Shown piece after piece: positions 60,527 through 64,000 of a stretch of DNA of 64,000 nt (its first letter is position 1; the number at the start of each line of letters is the position of its first letter). Under the pieces are notes generated by a model. The model saw nothing but the letters and a program-made list of their open reading frames with translations, was not told where the DNA came from and made no database searches. Source of the stretch: Dryomyza anilis (Eukaryota > Arthropoda > Insecta > Diptera > Dryomyzidae); NCBI GenBank assembly GCA_951804985.1, contig OX638132.1, forward strand, positions 16,287,529-16,351,528. Direction: 5' to 3'. A program made the translations under genes and the position numbers.

Positions 60527-60840
60527 CTCACCACACTAAAAATTCACCACACTAAAAAACACCACACTAAAACTCACCATACTAAAAACTCACCACACCG
60601 AAACTCACCACACTAAAACTCACCACACTAAAACTAACCGCACTAACACTCACCACAATAAAACTTACCACACTAAAACTCACTACACTAAAAATTCACC
60701 ACACTAAAACTTACCACACTAAAACTCACCACACCAAAACTCACCACTCTAAAACACACGACACTAAAACTCACCACACTAAAAATTCACTAAACTAAAA
60801 ATTCAACACACTAAAACTCATTAAAACTAACTACACTAAA
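60527..60840 (+). repeat. 15-bp minisatellite 1 in the Helitron
   Basis: About 20 variants of CTCACCACACTAAAA, some one base longer. Confidence 0.88.
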
Positions 60841-60996
60841 ACTTCTACTGGGAAAAACTCTACGGGGAAAAATTCTACCGGGAAGAGTTCTACCGGGAAG
60901 AATTCTACGGTAAATCGTTCTATGGAGAAGAATTTTACGGCGAAGATTTCTACTGGGAAGAATTGTACGGCGAAATATTCTACTTGAGAAAAGTTG
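60841..60996 (+). repeat. 15-bp minisatellite 2 in the Helitron
   Basis: About 10 variants of TTCTACCGGGAAGAA. Same period as the first array but unrelated sequence; both strands are open in part and give pentapeptide repeats. Confidence 0.85.
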
Positions 60997-61156
60997 TTTT
61001 GGCGGAGAATTATTATTGGTTACTACATTTATAAAACCAATAAAAACTTCCACAGCGATATAAAAAATAATAATAATGTTTTTTTATATTAATAAAATCG
61101 CTTTACATCTATGAATTCACAAAATCTTGGCACGAGTCGTGGACGGGTCCAGCTAG

Positions 61157-61897
61157 TTATTCATAAATGTTATATCTATAAATATGATAAAACTGATTAA
61201 ATTCTAATAAAATGTATCCTTTTGATGAATTATCAACTGGTTTGATTGATTGTTCTACTTTTCGTTATTAGTAGGCTTATATTTCAGAAATAGTAAGTGT
61301 TTGAGAATTTAGTTGTTTGGAGACCCTAGCTCATTTTTAAAGATGAATATTTTCCGCAAAGACATTATGATAGTTTTCTGACTTCTTCTACTGGTTATAG
61401 CTCCTTAACTGAATTGTTAATAGAAAACCATTAAAAATAGTGGTAAATCATTAAGATACAAACTTAAAGTGTTCCGTGTAAATCATCCTTAGGATTTTCC
61501 CTATAATCGTTCTTTATACCGCTTAACTCAGACGTATAGGGGTATAAGTTTATACTACACTTTTTATCGGTAGATCACATTGTAGCGCAATATTAAAAAA
61601 AACGGAGTTCAATTAAATTTTTTTTTTGCCGCACTGTTTAATTTGTATCCGTCTTATTTTAAAATTTTTAAATTATATTTTTATCACAAAGTTTTCCTGA
61701 TGTTTTTTTTGTTCAATCTTCTTCCAGTTGAGAGTTGAATGCGCTGTCGCAAATGGCGGGTCAGTCTGCTGCAACTTTCTATTCATGTCCAGCTTCATTT
61801 TAGTCTTCTTAATGCTTGCTGCCTTTGTCTCCAACTGCTAGTAAAATAAAGATGCACCGCAACTTCTTGTCCTGATGCTGCTGCCTCCGCCGCACAG
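61157..61897. other. intergenic, no supported gene
   Basis: AT-rich; slightly GC-richer at 61740-61895. Confidence 0.3.
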
Positions 61898-62820
61898 TGG
61901 TTCAGAAACGTTTTCCATCGGCCAAAACTATTTATCTTTTGATGTAGTGTATATTTTTAAATGCGGTTTTTTTCATTGATTGGAAATTGATCAAATATGT
62001 ATTTAAGATACTAAAACTAAAATCGACCAATTGGATTCCGCTGTTTAATTAGTCAAAGTTGTACTCTTTTTCTTTTCCAATTTTTGTGTTTTTTTTTTTT
62101 ATTACTATTTTGAATGATTATTAAATACTCAAAAATATATATATTTTTTGAAAATTTAAAAAAATACAAAAATAACCAATTATCATACTTTTTATTTCGG
62201 GTGCTGTGGAAGATATAAGAAAAAATATATATATATATAAAAACTGTTGAAGGTTTTTGGTGGATAACGTTCAAATTCAAAAACTTTGACTAAATTCAGC
62301 TATAATACCTCTACTATTAACTGGCAGAAGTTTTGAACGTTCAAATTCGAAATTTAAAAAAAAATAGACGCTACTTACATCTTCCATAGCACACACTAAA
62401 AAAATTATGATAATCGGTTTTTTTTGTAAAATATAGGTAAATATCCATTATTTAAGAAATATCTTAAAAACTCACGGAGATACTAGAATTCAAAGTGAAA
62501 AAAAAAAACAATTCACAAAATGTCGCTTTTTAAAAATTTTCAGAGGATCAAAATTTCAAACCAAAAAAAATATATTTTTGAGTATCTAATACTATCAATC
62601 ATGCAAAATAGTAAAAAAAACGTATTACAACAACAACAAAAATTGTAAAATTGGAAAAGAATAAAAAAGTTCAAATTTGGCTAATTATACAGCGGAATCT
62701 GATTGGTCGATTTTTATTTGTAGTATCCTTAAAATATATTTCATCAATTTCTAATCAAAGAAAAAAAAAACTCATTCAAAAGATAAAGAGTTTTGGCCGA
62801 TGAAAAACGTTTCTGAACCA
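61898..62820. mobile_element. 0.92-kb foldback element
   Basis: Left TGGTTCAGAAACGTTTTCCA then TCGGCCAAAACT; right AGTTTTGGCCGATGAAAAAC then GTTTCTGAACCA. Also CGACCAATTGGATTCCGCTG and CAGCGGAATCTGATTGGTCG. The terminal CAGTGGTTC at the left resembles hAT ends, but no clean 8-bp duplication is seen. Confidence 0.8.
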
Positions 62821-63289
62821 ATGTGTGCCGCCAACATCTGAACATCTGCGGATGCGCGCTTCGAAGCCATTTGAATGCGCGATTTTAGCCGGTTTTAAGC
62901 CAAACACTTGATGCGTTGCAATGCGTTGTTGCCGTTGCGTAATTGCCGCAACTAATTAAAAATGTTTGCGTTGCAGTAATTTTTTATTATTTTTAATAGA
63001 TTTTTTAGTGGTCGATAAGAATTTTATCTTTATTTGGTTTCGCTAAATTTGAAGCCGTCTTTGCTTTGACAATCAACAAAAAAATACAAAAAAAAAAAAT
63101 TATTTAAAATTGTAAAAATAAAAAGTGGAGGTAGGTCTATAAATGCGCTAAATGAACGAAAAAAACAATAAGGAATAGTATTTCCTACAAATATGAAAAG
63201 TGTTTCCCACAAATATTTAAACGTTTCCACAAATACGAAAAGTGTTTCCCACAAATAATATGTATACATTATAATAGTTGGTGTATTGA
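62821..63289. other. intergenic, no supported gene
   Basis: GC-richer at 62825-62960. Repeated GTGTTTCCCACAAATA at 63200 and 63241. Confidence 0.3.
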
Positions 63290-63620
63290 AGTTTTTAAGA
63301 ATTATGACACTGCCAGAAAAAAGCCTATCCCAAATATAAGGCATTATATTTGGAGCATTATGTTTGTAATTATTAATTGATAAATCTTTTATTAAAAGGG
63401 TTGTAATGATCTCTGATTTACATTCTTTTTGTATACAAATACACCGAAACATGTTAAGGTTTCTCCTTAAAATGTTGTATGTTCAAATAGAAACATAATT
63501 ATTATTGCATCCAAACAAACAATACTTGAAATGGAATATTATTATATTCAAAATCAAACTTGCTTTGGAACGACCTGAATATAAATATGTTTCCAGAGAA
63601 GCATATATTTGATATAGTTT
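63290..63620. mobile_element. AT-rich element, inverted relative of 36860-37220
   Basis: GGAACGACCTGAATATAAATA, CATCCAAACAAACAATA and AAATAGAAACATAAT match the other copy in reverse. Boundaries are uncertain. Confidence 0.5.
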
Positions 63621-63654
63621 TAAAAGTAATATGTTTGCATATAAAAATATACGT

Positions 63655-63840
63655 TTTACTCTGTCTTTTTCTGTATTTCGAATCGAAAGACTATTAGACG
63701 AAAGTAACGTAATTTTGAAAAAAGTTTTGAAATACAAATAACATGAAATGCAAATTCGTGTGACGAAATTTTTACGTCAAATTTTCATTTCGTCGTTCGT
63801 TTCGAAATACAGAAAGAGACAGAGAAAAACATATATAAAG
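63655..63840. mobile_element. short foldback with TTCTGTATTTCGAA arms
   Basis: CTCTGTCTTTTTCTGTATTT / CGAATCGAAAGAC at left and CGTTTCGAAATACAGAAAGA / GACAGAG at right. Confidence 0.65.
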
Positions 63841-64000
63841 TATATGAACCTAAATATACTACACATTTTTGGAATACTTTTAATTTATTATTATATATTT
63901 TTTATTGAATCTCTCAAAAACATGGTTATAAATACTTGTAAAATTGTCAAATACATTTTCCTGGTGATGAAGATGGACTCATTACTAAATATGCAACCTT

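Larger units (their letters stand above)
60373..61156 (+). mobile_element. non-autonomous Helitron with two minisatellites
   Basis: 5' end TCTATATATATAAAACTC, 3' hairpin CACGAGTCGTG, 11 nt, then CTAG; inserted between A (60372) and T (61157) with no target duplication. These are the standard Helitron end rules. GTCY-rich tract at 60394-60433. No Rep/helicase sequence. 784 bp. Confidence 0.88.

Noticed and set aside
60811..61053. 80-residue pentapeptide-repeat protein on the minus strand
   Set aside because: A by-product of the 15-bp minisatellite in a non-autonomous Helitron.
62053..62280. 75-codon lysine-rich protein on the minus strand
   Set aside because: AT-rich interior of the 61898-62820 foldback; no family similarity.

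Overview
The window is AT-rich DNA from a higher dipteran, most plausibly a tephritid fruit fly or close relative. Evidence: small spliced introns (58-70 bp) with GT..AG borders, a CUB-domain gene of an insect-type architecture, mariner-type transposase remnants with DD41D spacing (a subgroup first described from the tephritid Ceratitis rosa), and many copies of a mini-me-like element with the (GTCY)n and (TA)n proto-microsatellites known from Diptera. No prokaryotic features, CRISPR arrays, operons or bona fide tRNA/rRNA genes are visible. The species call is inference.

Only one convincing host gene is present: a seven-exon gene on the + strand (32552-37868) coding for about 575 residues, with a Thr/Pro/Glu-rich region, a six-cysteine motif and a C-terminal CUB-type region. 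Its fifth intron (2.8 kb) is swollen by mobile DNA, including an inverted mariner end pair, a tRNA-derived SINE, a mini-me fragment and a tandem duplication.

The rest is a layered transposon graveyard. 0-6.7 kb: fragments of a tRNA-derived SINE (called SINE-A here), a decayed reverse transcriptase (905-2395, - strand), a damaged hAT-type element, and a second decayed non-LTR element with RT and RNase H remnants. 6.7-18 kb: broken DD41D transposase, a complete SINE-A with 9-bp target duplications (11051-11402), a complete non-autonomous hAT element with 8-bp duplications (11976-12822), and a LINE 3' end with a SINE-A nested in it (15576-16352). 18-28 kb: several families of inverted-repeat (MITE-like) elements and a 1.76-kb composite foldback holding a 51-bp tandem repeat. 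28-32 kb: an internally deleted mariner and a mini-me copy. 38-56 kb: further mini-me copies (39597-40435 and 55466-56306 nearly identical), foldbacks nested inside another mini-me, a 62-bp near-perfect palindrome and a 1-kb element with 28-bp inverted ends. 56-64 kb: a long-inverted-repeat element carrying a second tRNA-derived SINE (SINE-B), a MITE with a 171-bp insertion and a filled/empty-site comparison, a non-autonomous Helitron with precise ends and two 15-bp minisatellites, and more foldbacks.

No new enzymatic system was found. The unusual content is structural: several insertions have their empty site elsewhere in the same window, so element ends and relative ages can be read directly. 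Names such as SINE-A, SINE-B and repeat P are local labels.
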